A model generated the notes under the pieces. That model saw nothing but the letters and a program-made list of their open reading frames with translations, ran no database searches and was not told the origin of the DNA. Both the position numbers and the translations under genes were made by a program. Positions 53,958-62,913 of a stretch of 64,000 nucleotides of DNA are shown here, piece after piece; the stretch's first letter is position 1, and each line of letters opens with the position of its first letter. The stretch covers positions 1 through 64,000 of the forward strand of contig NZ_ANAH02000016.1 of assembly GCF_000335475.2 (NCBI RefSeq), written 5' to 3'. This stretch comes from Cystobacter fuscus DSM 2262. GTDB lineage: Bacteria > Myxococcota > Myxococcia > Myxococcales > Myxococcaceae.

Positions 53958-54803
53958 GTGAGCATCCAGGACGCCTTGATCAGCGCCTCACGATTCGCCG
54001 CATCTCGGTGGCAAGCAGCTCGACTCGAGGGCAGAGAGGAAGAAGAGCGGCTCTGGCGCCAAGTGAACGAATACAGGGCATTCCTAGGCGAAACAGGTCA
54101 GGTCTACCTGTTTGAAGACTACCTCAGGGAGATTGCTCCCACGCCACGCCCTCACGTGAGCCCCGCCCTCGAAGCGAGCAAGGATGCGACCTCGTATGCG
54201 GTCATGAGGCTTCTCCTGAAGGCTTTCGACGAGACGCCTGAGCCTGAACAGAAGCAGTCCGCAGTTGTCTTCATCAACTTGGTCAACTTCATCGCCGACA
54301 CCAAACAGCTCACGGCGGTCGAGGACTACGTCAACAATCGCCTCGAGTATGCTCCACTCGCCATCGCTCATTTCACGACACGAGACGATGCGGAGGCATG
54401 GCTGAAGGGGCTCGCGGAGCCACTCAGCCCGGCACGCATACTCATTGGCGATGAATATTATCTGGCCTGGTATTCTCGTGAAGACAACGCTCGCGGCATG
54501 TACCGCGACTACATCATCGAGCCGTACATCGAAGAACTCGCCGCGAGAGGAATACCTCCCGCGACGCCCGCATTCGAAACCCGTGCGGAAGCAGGGATGT
54601 GGCTGAAGAACCACCCCGCTGCTCCCTTTGACTTCGTGTCCATCGCCGGGGAGCACTACCTCGCGGTGCACCACAAGCGGCTGATGCGCCACACGCTTCA
54701 CCCCGTGGCCTCCACTTTGACGGAGTGGGAAGAGACGAAGCGGGCCGCCGAGCGTGAGCGGGCCCGAGATGCGGCGGCGGAGACCGAAGGAGGGGGAGAG
54801 TAG
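53958..54803 (+). CDS. Hypothetical protein of myxobacterial accessory regions
   Basis: The 281-residue protein (VSIQDALISASRFAASRWQAARLEGREEEERLW...) has two similar halves of the type HFTTRDDAEAWLKGL and FETRAEAGMWLKNHP, each followed by a VLIGDEYY or VSIAGEHYLAVHH segment. GTG 53958 has GGAGGC nearby. I recall similar proteins in other myxobacteria but no function. The repeat of two half-domains with AEAWL suggests duplicated ligand-binding folds. It is flanked by cupin and toxin-domain genes. Confidence 0.65.
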   Translation: MSIQDALISASRFAASRWQAARLEGREEEERLWRQVNEYRAFLGETGQVYLFEDYLREIAPTPRPHVSPALEASKDATSYAVMRLLLKAFDETPEPEQKQSAVVFINLVNFIADTKQLTAVEDYVNNRLEYAPLAIAHFTTRDDAEAWLKGLAEPLSPARILIGDEYYLAWYSREDNARGMYRDYIIEPYIEELAARGIPPATPAFETRAEAGMWLKNHPAAPFDFVSIAGEHYLAVHHKRLMRHTLHPVASTLTEWEETKRAAERERARDAAAETEGGGE

Positions 54804-54902
54804 CGGCACATGGACCTGGAGCTCTTGAGTTGGAAGGCAGGTCACCTTCTGGGCGCTTCACCCAGGAGCGAGGGCATGGCTCGGCCTGGGGAGAGGTGAA
54901 GC

Positions 54903-55694
54903 TCAGACCTCCTCGTCTGGCAAGAGCGTGCGCAGCAGTTCATCGTCGGGACCGAGTGGCCGCCAGCCGGGCGGTGGCGGCGTGGCGAGGAGCGCTGCGA
55001 CAACCCGCTCGGAGCGCTCCTGATGGGCTTCGGGGGTATAGCCGATCCAGCGGCCGAGTGCCTTGCCGACGGCGAAACGGGCCTGGTCGTCCATGACGGA
55101 CGGCCAGCCATCGGGGAGACTCTCGGACAGCAGTCGAACGAGCACATCTCGCTCGAAGCGCGTCACCTGTTTGCGCTGCTCGGCCTCGGCGAGCAACCCA
55201 CTCAATACCTGCACCGCGTTGACGTCGTCCTGACCGAGTTCTTCCGCCAGCGCCACCAGAGGGATGGTCGGGCGCGCTTCGGCAAAGGCAGTGAGCGAAG
55301 TGTATCCGCGCTCGCGGACCCGCTCATGTAGACGTACCTTCCAGTTCCCCTGCCAGGAACGATCTTCGTTCAATGGTCCCCTCCAGGGGGTGAAGTTCAT
55401 CGGGACTTTGTACTCCGTCATATTCGCCGCGACGATGTTCAGGATCTCGCTGCGCGTCAACCTCCGGCCGGTCGCCATCTCCGCTCCGCGCAGCACGCGC
55501 ATGATCATCCGGTTCCATTCGCCAGCCCACATTCGACCCAGGCGCCAGTCGCCGCCGCCATGAATCGCTTCATGGCTTGCCTGCTCCATCTCGACGCAGA
55601 ATCGGTCGATGCTCATTTCGCCAGTGAAGCCGCGCTGCTCGAACCACTCGCGGAACTCTCGCGGCAGAACGTGGTGCCGCGGAGGCTCGTTCAT
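54903..55694 (-). CDS. DUF2380-like toxin domain with an extra C-terminal domain
   Basis: The first half (HHVLPREFREWFEQRGFTGEMSIDRF, ASHEAIHGGGDWRLGRMWAGEWNRMI) matches the HHxxP toxin domain that ends lipoprotein toxins of myxobacteria (DUF2380). Here the N-terminal lipoprotein part is missing. After PMNFTPWRG the frame continues into about 150 residues (LNEDRSWQGNWKVRLHERVRERG...PGWRPLGPDDELLRTLLPDEE), which reads like a separate protein. A GGAGG lies seven bases before an in-frame TTG at that point, so the second half may also be made alone, plausibly as immunity protein. ATG 55694 or 55733 could start the frame. Confidence 0.6.
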   Translation of the reverse strand: MNEPPRHHVLPREFREWFEQRGFTGEMSIDRFCVEMEQASHEAIHGGGDWRLGRMWAGEWNRMIMRVLRGAEMATGRRLTRSEILNIVAANMTEYKVPMNFTPWRGPLNEDRSWQGNWKVRLHERVRERGYTSLTAFAEARPTIPLVALAEELGQDDVNAVQVLSGLLAEAEQRKQVTRFERDVLVRLLSESLPDGWPSVMDDQARFAVGKALGRWIGYTPEAHQERSERVVAALLATPPPPGWRPLGPDDELLRTLLPDEEV

Positions 55695-55767
55695 TCCAGC
55701 CCCCGCTCTATCCGTCACGCGCATGCCGCGCACCTCGGGACCGTCCCCAGTGCGTCACGATTCCAGA

Positions 55768-55892
55768 GACAGTAGGTGCGCGATCCGTTGGATGCCCGGG
55801 AGTCCAGTTCCACGTCCGGGCATCATGACCCCTTGGGTGTGGACAGCGGTCCGACATCGCGGGTAGGAAGAGTCGCTCATGGGAGGTATGGA
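55768..55892 (+). repeat. Duplicated leader of pseudokinase paralog B, with hairpin
   Basis: This segment repeats 52553-52678 at high identity. Its centre is an inverted repeat GCCCGG (55794-55799) and CCGGGC (55816-55821) around AGTCCAGTTCCACGT. The ribosome site GGGAGG precedes ATG 55893. Confidence 0.7.
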
Positions 55893-56624
55893 ATGAGCGA
55901 TACGCCAGAGTGGAAGGGACGTCGTCTGGGTGCATATCAGCTGGGTGAGCGGTTCCCGGATATCCCAGAGGACGAAGGGCACCTCTATGCGGCGCACCAT
56001 GTCGATACGGGAGAGCCCGCGCTGGTCCTGATGCCAGGCTCCGGCGACGACTGGCGCACGTCCGTCCCCTGGTGTGCGGAGACCACGAGGCTCACTGACC
56101 CGGACGCCCTGGTTCTTCACCCCAAGCGCGCCGACGGGGCGAAGCCGCCGAGGTTCCACGAACTGACCCTGGGCTTCATCCGCCTCGCGGCCTCCCTGGC
56201 GCAACTCGATGAGCGGGCGGATGTGCGGACCCACTTCATGCGTGGGCCACGGCCCATCCGTCCACGGCACCAGGCGACGCGCTGGGGACTCGCGGGCGTG
56301 GCCCTGGCGGTGGGCCTCGCCTTCCTGCTCTGGCCGCGCACGTCCACGCCTCCGGAGATGCGCGACCCACCCGACGATACTCCCGTCCTCGTGAATCGAC
56401 CGGGCTTTTCTTCACCGACCATTGCTTATCCGATGCCGGAGAAACCCTTGAAGGAGCAGGCCACGCCGCCCTGCACGCCCAAAACGGAAGTGGAACTTCG
56501 AGGTGGTTGCTGGGTGCGCCATCGAAGTGACGCTCCCTGTCCTCCAGGAACGGCTGAGTACCAGGGCGGGTGCTACGTGGCTGTCAAGAAGCCGGACCCG
56601 GAGCCACGCTCTATTCAGCCCTGA
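55893..56624 (+). CDS. Pseudokinase-like membrane protein, paralog B
   Basis: The 243-residue protein has the same length and layout as paralog A: degenerate kinase N-lobe, one membrane helix (WGLAGVALAVGLAFLLW), Cys-rich outer part (CTPKTEVELRGGCWVRH, PCPPGTAEYQGGCYV). The two copies lie 2.5 kb apart and flank the cupin, hypothetical and toxin-domain genes. They arose by a duplication that included their leaders. Confidence 0.7.
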   Translation: MSDTPEWKGRRLGAYQLGERFPDIPEDEGHLYAAHHVDTGEPALVLMPGSGDDWRTSVPWCAETTRLTDPDALVLHPKRADGAKPPRFHELTLGFIRLAASLAQLDERADVRTHFMRGPRPIRPRHQATRWGLAGVALAVGLAFLLWPRTSTPPEMRDPPDDTPVLVNRPGFSSPTIAYPMPEKPLKEQATPPCTPKTEVELRGGCWVRHRSDAPCPPGTAEYQGGCYVAVKKPDPEPRSIQP

Positions 56625-56646
56625 TCGGCTTGCTCCGAACCTCTGT

Positions 56647-56665
56647 GGTGCTCGATTCGAGCACC
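56647..56665 (+). terminator. Hairpin after pseudokinase paralog B
   Basis: GGTGCTCG-ATT-CGAGCACC forms an 8-bp stem 22 bp after the stop of the gene. No U tract follows; function as a terminator is a guess. Confidence 0.35.
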
Positions 56666-56755
56666 GGCGCGGCATGCAGTCCTTTGACTCCCAAGAATCA
56701 CCCTCCTCTTGTGCGCCGGACAGCGTCTCATAGTCAGGTCTTAATTTCACCTATG

Positions 56756-56781
56756 CTCACCACGGTTCGGGTGAGTATACT
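56756..56781 (+). promoter_or_regulatory. Candidate promoter with dyad upstream of the PARIS-like operon
   Basis: CTCACC (56756-56761) and GGTGAG form a dyad just before a perfect TATACT (56776-56781). No good -35 is present at the expected distance. It lies about 95 bp before the first defence gene, where base composition falls sharply. Confidence 0.3.
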
Positions 56782-56876
56782 CTCTGCTTATGTCGACGAA
56801 GTGAAGGCCTCAAGACATTGAAATTCAAGCGTCTCAGATCTCTTTCTGAAAATTGCCACTGACCTCCAGGTAGAAA

Positions 56877-58313
56877 ATGAGCGAGTCCAAAATGGGTAAC
56901 CACCAGCTAAAAGCATTCGAAATCTGTGGATTGCACGGAGATCGCGATGTTCGCCTTGAAACAAACAGTCCAGTCAAAATACTTGTCGATAAAAATGGCT
57001 CAGGGAAGACAACAGTCCTAAGCACGTTGTTTCATATGTTGACCGGAAGGCTCAATCGCCTGAGACGTCTGAATTTTTCAGAAATCAGTATCGAGTTCGA
57101 TACAGGGGAGAAAATAAAAATAGAAAGCAGTCTGTTTGGCCGCCCGCCGCAAGATTTGATGGAGGACAGAGATCAGCGAACCAATCGATATCAAATGCTG
57201 GCAATACAGATTTTTGATTTTTTGGGAGAGCGTGATTTTGAGTCGCTTGTTAATTTATTACGCCGATACCCGGAAGGTGCCGCTGCGCGAAATTCAAAAA
57301 TCATGCGCGCGAGTGCCCTACTTGGAGCCAGTCCCAAGGAAATTATGGTGTCTATTGAGTCTTTTGGAAGAGAAATCTTAAGGCAAAACACAGCAAGGCA
57401 CACAGTTTCTCCGCTCCAGGAATTGCATAATATCTACCCGTATCCGGTGTTGTATTTCCCCACGTATCGCAGGATTGAGGAGGATTTGCATACGCTTGGT
57501 TACTCAGAGCCAGATCTGCCTCGCGATGAGCAGTTGATTCAATTCGGGATGAGCGACGTTCAGCAACGACTTGAAAAGATAACAACACAAATTCGCGATT
57601 CCTCGATTGAATGGTATTCAAAAATAAATGGGCGCATTCTTACTGAATTGATTGACGGCATACAGGTCACAGAGGAAATGAGAAGCAGTCTGCAGGATGC
57701 CGAGGCGCTGCGCATTGTATTGGATCGTGTCGGCGAAAACATAGATGAACAGCACAAAAAGCATATCCTTGAATTGATACGGACGGGACGAATACAAGGG
57801 GATCAGTACTCACCTCTTGTGTACTTTCTCTCTAACCTTGGAAAAGTCTACGAGCAGCAGAGAGACAAGGATAATATGATTAAAGACTTTGTTCGAGTTG
57901 CGAATAGCTACCTTGATGACAAGGAGGTTGTTTACAATGAGAGCAAGCTTCAAATAAATATCATACACAAGAAGACGGGGCGTCGCGTTGATGTTGAACG
58001 ATTGTCTTCCGGCGAAAAGCAGATTGTTTCTATTTTCTCGCGTCTTTATTTGTCGCCTCATCGAGAGTATGTTATATTGTTTGATGAGCCGGAGTTGTCG
58101 CTTTCAATCGAGTGGCAGAAACGCCTTCTCGAAGACATCGTGGCCTCACATCGGTGCAAGTTGCTGATCGCCGCTACGCACTCGCCCTTTATCTTTGAAA
58201 ATAGTCTTGATCAGTACGCCGGCGAATTAACGGTAACCGCAAGCGAGATCACCGAAAACGCAAAGGTCGATCCAGAAGAGTCGACCTCCAGTATAGAGGA
58301 TGGTGATGAGTGA
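56877..58313 (+). CDS. AriA-like AAA ATPase of a PARIS-type defence system
   Basis: The 478-residue ATPase has an ABC/SMC-like nucleotide site: Walker A-like DKNGSGKTT (38-46), signature RLSSGEKQIVSIFSRL, Walker B VILFDEPELSLSIEWQ and H-loop AATHSPFIF. Together with the DUF4435 gene one base downstream this is the pair that defines PARIS (AriA senses anti-restriction phage proteins and releases AriB). The first Gly of the P-loop is Asp here. GC is near 45 percent, far below the genome, so it was acquired recently. An in-frame ATG at 56892 is an alternative start. Confidence 0.8.
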   Translation: MSESKMGNHQLKAFEICGLHGDRDVRLETNSPVKILVDKNGSGKTTVLSTLFHMLTGRLNRLRRLNFSEISIEFDTGEKIKIESSLFGRPPQDLMEDRDQRTNRYQMLAIQIFDFLGERDFESLVNLLRRYPEGAAARNSKIMRASALLGASPKEIMVSIESFGREILRQNTARHTVSPLQELHNIYPYPVLYFPTYRRIEEDLHTLGYSEPDLPRDEQLIQFGMSDVQQRLEKITTQIRDSSIEWYSKINGRILTELIDGIQVTEEMRSSLQDAEALRIVLDRVGENIDEQHKKHILELIRTGRIQGDQYSPLVYFLSNLGKVYEQQRDKDNMIKDFVRVANSYLDDKEVVYNESKLQINIIHKKTGRRVDVERLSSGEKQIVSIFSRLYLSPHREYVILFDEPELSLSIEWQKRLLEDIVASHRCKLLIAATHSPFIFENSLDQYAGELTVTASEITENAKVDPEESTSSIEDGDE

Positions 58314-59275
58314 TGAGCCGCGCTGATGAGTTGAGGTTCGCTCGCAGCAGTTATGCTGTGGCGTGGCGAAACTTCCTTAAAGGAGTTTCATCCGACCCTG
58401 AAGCTTTGTTTTGTTTTTTTGAGGGTGAAGATCTTAAATATTACGCAGTACGAATTGAGTTGGTGGCAAGGCCCTCGAAGTACCGTCAGCTTATTGTTGG
58501 AGGGCGGGCTGGAGTAATTCAGATTCTTAATTTGGTACTCAGTGTAGACGGGGGGCGTTATGCGAATTCCCATCTTGTGTTTTTTGTTGATAAGGACTTT
58601 GTTGCTCCATCTCTCGTGAATGATCTGATCTATGTTACTCCTTGCTATTCTATAGAAAATCTATACGCAACCAGAACGGCGCTTGAACGTATTCTTGCTA
58701 GTGAGTTTGGGTTGTCGCATGGAGAGCCATCTTTTGAGTCCGCTCTTAGATTTTTTCAACTGTCTCTTGAGAACTTTAATGCCGCAACCAGAGTGCTTAA
58801 TGGGTGGTTGCGGCAGCAACGAATAAAGGAGGATGAGGCGGAGAGAATCAAGGAGACGATTGCTTCATTGAATTTACGAGATGTTCGAGTCTGGGAGTTT
58901 GTGGAACAACAGTTACCAAAGTTCATGCCTAAATACTCCATTGCCTCGCTAGATAAAAGGTTTGGGCGAACCTCTAGTCCTTCTGATGTGTCGGAAATGG
59001 ATTCTTGGATCGCCGACGAGGCAAATGTCCCCGGAGTTGTGCATAGGGGGAAATTTCAGATGGAATTTTTACATGTTGTTCTTACCTTTTTGATAGACGA
59101 CGCAAACAGCAAAAGCCCCGGGGTGTTTCTTACAACACGTCGAGTCGCACTGACTGTCCAGAAGGGCAATATCCTTTCGCAGTTGGCTCAGTACGCGGAT
59201 ACTCCAGCGTGTCTGGTGAATTTTCTTGAGAGAGTTCATCGAAAGATGATGTCGGGCACAAAAGCTGAGCCCTAG
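58313..59275 (+). CDS. AriB-like DUF4435/TOPRIM effector of a PARIS-type system
   Basis: The 320-residue protein shows the TOPRIM core: Glu37 in CFFEGEDLKYY and the acidic pair in VFFVDKDF (Asp93, Asp95). DUF4435 proteins of this kind are the toxic nucleases released by AriA in PARIS. The start overlaps the ariA stop (TGATG), indicating strict coupling. Composition is as AT-rich as in ariA. It could also belong to a related two-gene ATPase/DUF4435 system; which one cannot be told by motif alone. Confidence 0.78.
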   Translation: MSRADELRFARSSYAVAWRNFLKGVSSDPEALFCFFEGEDLKYYAVRIELVARPSKYRQLIVGGRAGVIQILNLVLSVDGGRYANSHLVFFVDKDFVAPSLVNDLIYVTPCYSIENLYATRTALERILASEFGLSHGEPSFESALRFFQLSLENFNAATRVLNGWLRQQRIKEDEAERIKETIASLNLRDVRVWEFVEQQLPKFMPKYSIASLDKRFGRTSSPSDVSEMDSWIADEANVPGVVHRGKFQMEFLHVVLTFLIDDANSKSPGVFLTTRRVALTVQKGNILSQLAQYADTPACLVNFLERVHRKMMSGTKAEP

Positions 59276-59432
59276 GGCTGGAATTACCGCAGGGGGTTTA
59301 AACGGCTTGCTCAGGGCGAGAAACACAGCAAACTGCGCCTTGAACGAGCTGTCAGGTTCCCGGACCGGCGCGCGACGCGGATGAGGCCGAGACCTCTTGA
59401 CCGGCCAGACTCCAGTCCTGGAGCACTCGGCG

Positions 59433-60758
59433 CTACAGCAGTCCCCGTGCCTTCACGTGGAGATAGGTATTGACGGCGGCGGCGCCAAAGCCTTTCGCGG
59501 ACGCGCGCACGACGAGCGCTCCCGCGTCGCGCAGGGTGAGCGCGGTGCGCTGGTAGTCCTCCTCCAGGCGCGCGGCGGCCTGGCGCGCGTAGGCATCCGG
59601 CACCGAGTCGGGCACGGCGGTGGCGGCCTTCTGTAAATCCTCGTCCAGCAGCGAGGCCACCACGGGCAGGTGCCGGGGGCGCAGGGCCAGCGTGCGCGAG
59701 AGCAGCGTGCCCGAGGCGTCCGGATCCACCAGGTCCGTGAACAGCACCACCAGCGAGCGGCGCGAGGAGCGCGCGAAGGCGAAGTCATAGGCGCGCCCGT
59801 AGTCGCTCTCCTCGAGGGCGGCCTCGGCGCGGTAGAGCGACTCGGTGATGAGGCGCAGGTGCTCGTGGCCCTTGCGGGGAGGAAGGCTCGCGTGCACGTC
59901 GCTGGCGAAGGCGAGCACGCCCACCAGGTCCCCCGCGTCCAGGCTCACCTTGGCCAGACGCAGCGCCGCGTCCACCGCATGGTCGAGCTTGCGGCGGCCC
60001 TCCACGCGGCCCGCCATGTGGCGCCCGCAGTCGAGCATCAGCAGGACGGGCTGGTTGCGCTCGGGCTGGTACACGCGCACGGTGGTGCGGCCCCGCCGCG
60101 CCGTCGCCTTCCAGTCCACCGAGCGGTAGTCGTCACCCGGGCGGTACTCGCGCAGGGACTCGAATTCACGGCCCTCGGCGGAGCGGCGCAGGAGGCGTTC
60201 GGCGGGCGCGTCCGAGGCGAGGGTGAGCGCGAGCGCCTCGCGCGACAGGGCGGTGAGGTCCGGGTACACCTTCACGCTCTGGGCCGCGAACACGCGCACC
60301 TGCCGCGCGCACAGGCCCAGTGGCCCCAACAGACGCAGGTGCATGTCCCCCAGGCGCAGGTCTCCGCGCGTGAGGGGCGTGAGTGAGTAGGAGAGGGTGA
60401 CGGAGGGCGCCTCGGGGGTGAGGGCGAAGGGCTGCTCGTGCCCGCGCACGTCCACTCCGGAGGGCACCTCGTCGCGCACCCGTCCGCGTAGGGCCCGCGC
60501 GCCGCGCGACTCCACCACCAGGCGCACCGTCTGGGCGACGCCCGAGGAGAGCACGGGCTCCACCTCGCGCCGCACCGTCACGTCCGAGGCGCGTGGCGCG
60601 GCGAGAAAGTCCCCCACGCACAGCGCGAGCACCACCCCGTCCAGCGCGAGCGCGAGCCAGAGGAAGACATCCCCCGCCACGGCGAGCGCCGCGGGCACCA
60701 GGGCGAGTGAGACGAGGGCCACGGCGAGTCCCGTGGGGACGGGCCGGCCGGCGCTCAC
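59433..60758 (-). CDS. DUF58-domain protein
   Basis: The 441-residue protein has two N-terminal membrane helices ([37 protein letters not shown]) and the DUF58 signature [21 protein letters not shown] at about residue 205, then a von Willebrand A-like part ([12 protein letters not shown]). Its GTG start overlaps the moxR stop by 4 bp. Paired MoxR/DUF58 genes are thought to assist metal insertion or assembly of periplasmic complexes. Confidence 0.9.
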   Translation of the reverse strand: MSAGRPVPTGLAVALVSLALVPAALAVAGDVFLWLALALDGVVLALCVGDFLAAPRASDVTVRREVEPVLSSGVAQTVRLVVESRGARALRGRVRDEVPSGVDVRGHEQPFALTPEAPSVTLSYSLTPLTRGDLRLGDMHLRLLGPLGLCARQVRVFAAQSVKVYPDLTALSREALALTLASDAPAERLLRRSAEGREFESLREYRPGDDYRSVDWKATARRGRTTVRVYQPERNQPVLLMLDCGRHMAGRVEGRRKLDHAVDAALRLAKVSLDAGDLVGVLAFASDVHASLPPRKGHEHLRLITESLYRAEAALEESDYGRAYDFAFARSSRRSLVVLFTDLVDPDASGTLLSRTLALRPRHLPVVASLLDEDLQKAATAVPDSVPDAYARQAAARLEEDYQRTALTLRDAGALVVRASAKGFGAAAVNTYLHVKARGLL

Positions 60759-61711
60759 CGGGGTACCTGGACGCGCTCCAGCGTGTGGCGGAGCACGTCA
60801 TCCGCGGTGAGGCCCTCCACCTCCGCCTCCGCCTTGAGCAGCAGGCGGTGGTTGAGGACGCTCGGGCACACGGCCTTCACCTCGTCCGGGGTGACGAAGT
60901 CGCGGCCGTGCAGGGCCGCGCGGGCCTTGGCCGCCGCGAGCAGCGCCTGTGCCGAGCGCGGCGAGGCCCCCAGGCGCACGCGCGGGTTGGCGCGCGTCTC
61001 GCGGATGAGGCGCACCGTGTAGTCGAGGATGGAGTCGTCACAGGCCACGGCCGCCGCGCGCGCCTGCAACTCCAGCAGCGTGGGCGCGTCCAGCACCCGC
61101 TCCACCTGGGGCGGGCGGCCCTGGCGCTGGTGGAAGGCGCGCACCATGTCCAGCTCCGCCTCGGGCGACGGGTAGCCCACGCGCACCCGCATCAGGAAGC
61201 GATCGAGCTGGGCCTCGGGCAGGGGATAGGTGCCCTCGAGCTCCAGCGGGTTCTGCGTAGCCACCACGAAGAAGTGCGCGGGGAGCGCGTGCGCGGTGCC
61301 CTCGAGGGTGACCTGACGCTCCTCCATGGCCTCCAGGAGCGCGGACTGCGTCTTGGGCGGGGTGCGGTTGATCTCATCGGCCACCAGCACCTCGGTGAAG
61401 ATGGGGCCCTTGACGAGCTGGAAGGCGCCCTCCTGGGGCCGGAAGACGTGGGTGCCGAGGATGTCGCTCGGCATCAGGTCCGGGGTGAACTGGACGCGGG
61501 TGAAGCCCAGGCCGAGCGCCGAGGCCATGCTGCGCGCGGTGAGCGTCTTGGCCACGCCGGGCACGCCCTCGAGCAGCACGTGGCCCCGCGCGAGGAACGC
61601 GGTGACGAGGTCGGCCACGACGTGGGGCTGGCCGAGCACCGTCCCGCTCAGGGCCCGCAGCAGCCGATCGAGGGAAGAGGCGGTGCTGGCCGGCGAGGGG
61701 GACGGCGTCAT
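60755..61711 (-). CDS. MoxR-family AAA ATPase
   Basis: The 318-residue ATPase has Walker A GVPGVAKT, Walker [25 protein letters not shown], sensor ATQNPLE and the family's [13 protein letters not shown]. It is a chaperone-like ATPase, coupled by overlaps to the genes on both sides: ATGA with the zinc-ribbon gene upstream and with the DUF58 gene downstream. Confidence 0.94.
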   Translation of the reverse strand: MTPSPSPASTASSLDRLLRALSGTVLGQPHVVADLVTAFLARGHVLLEGVPGVAKTLTARSMASALGLGFTRVQFTPDLMPSDILGTHVFRPQEGAFQLVKGPIFTEVLVADEINRTPPKTQSALLEAMEERQVTLEGTAHALPAHFFVVATQNPLELEGTYPLPEAQLDRFLMRVRVGYPSPEAELDMVRAFHQRQGRPPQVERVLDAPTLLELQARAAAVACDDSILDYTVRLIRETRANPRVRLGASPRSAQALLAAAKARAALHGRDFVTPDEVKAVCPSVLNHRLLLKAEAEVEGLTADDVLRHTLERVQVPR

Positions 61712-62826
61712 GACCCCGGCTTCTCCTTGATGCCGAGCAGCGTGCCGGCCAGACAGCCCAGCGAGCCCAGCAGGGCGAGGACCGAGCCGAAGCTGGGGGT
61801 GGAGTTGTAGATGATCTCCCTGCCCACGGCCGAGGGCACCTCGGTGTTGTCGGTGGAGAGCTTCATGAAGATGAGGCACCAGAGGACGCAGGCGATGGAC
61901 AGGCCGAGCTGCGCCATCCAGGGCACGAGCACGTTGAGGCGCGGCATGATGCGGCGCACGCGCACGGCGAGGACGCCCACGATGCCGAGCGCGCCCAGGA
62001 TGGCGATGATGCCCAGGCTCATGAGCCCGAGGATGTCGCCGTCCTCGGCCGTCTCCTTCCAGGGGGTGAAGGCCGAGAGGACCACGGCGACGGCGCTGAA
62101 GAAGACGATCTTGTCGGAGCGGCCCAGGTCGCCGAGGAAGTCCTTGAGGTCCGCGGCGAGCTCCTCGGGCGCCATGATCTGCCCGGTGGTGTTGACGGAG
62201 GAGGGCGCGGGCCGGGGAGGGACGTAGTCGACGTCGGAGGGATCCAGCTCGGTGTTCGTCTCGCGGCGGGGGGGCACGGCGGGACGCGAGCCCGTGGCGC
62301 TCCCGGGACGCACGGCCGGGATGGGGCGTCCGTTCGAGGCGCGGGGTGGGGCGCTGCGAACGATGTCCTCCATGGAGCGGATGTTGGTGACGTCATCGCT
62401 CGGGGGCTCGGCGGGACGCGAGCCCGTGGTCGGGGACACGGCGGGACGCGAGCCCGTGGGCGTGGGAACGGCGGGACGCGAGCCCGTGCCGGCGGCGCTC
62501 TTGGGGCGCACACCCGAGGCGGTGGTGACCCGCATGCCCGCGGACGAGACCCGCACGCCCGAGGACGTGGTGACCTTCGTGGGGGCCCCGCGCGTGCCGG
62601 AGTTGGTGCTGACGGGCCGGGGCGGAGGCGGAATGGCCGAGAGCGACCCGGTCATCTCCTCTTCTCCCTCCTCCACGAGACTTCTCCGGGGAGCATCCGA
62701 CGAGATGAACGAGGCATCGATGATGTAGTCGCACGAAGGGCAGATGGCGGTGCCATCCGCGACCTTGATGCCGCAGCCAGGGCATTTCAGGACCGGTACT
62801 CCTTGAGACTGGAAAGCGCCCTGCAT
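61708..62826 (-). CDS. Zinc-ribbon membrane protein with TGSRPAV repeats
   Basis: The N-terminus has a zinc ribbon ([22 protein letters not shown]). A disordered middle follows with several TGSRPAVP repeats and an acidic stretch, then three to four membrane helices ([65 protein letters not shown]). It overlaps moxR by 4 bp. The ribosome site AAGGAG lies just before a CTG codon at 62790, so translation may start there rather than at ATG 62826. Confidence 0.8.
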   Translation of the reverse strand: MQGAFQSQGVPVLKCPGCGIKVADGTAICPSCDYIIDASFISSDAPRRSLVEEGEEEMTGSLSAIPPPPRPVSTNSGTRGAPTKVTTSSGVRVSSAGMRVTTASGVRPKSAAGTGSRPAVPTPTGSRPAVSPTTGSRPAEPPSDDVTNIRSMEDIVRSAPPRASNGRPIPAVRPGSATGSRPAVPPRRETNTELDPSDVDYVPPRPAPSSVNTTGQIMAPEELAADLKDFLGDLGRSDKIVFFSAVAVVLSAFTPWKETAEDGDILGLMSLGIIAILGALGIVGVLAVRVRRIMPRLNVLVPWMAQLGLSIACVLWCLIFMKLSTDNTEVPSAVGREIIYNSTPSFGSVLALLGSLGCLAGTLLGIKEKPGS

Positions 62827-62913
62827 CTTCTGGCGCCCGGGAGCCCCAAGTCAAACGGCAAGCGAGCGCTAACCCCTGGATTTTCGCGGGGAATTGGCCT
62901 ACGCGAGCGCGCC

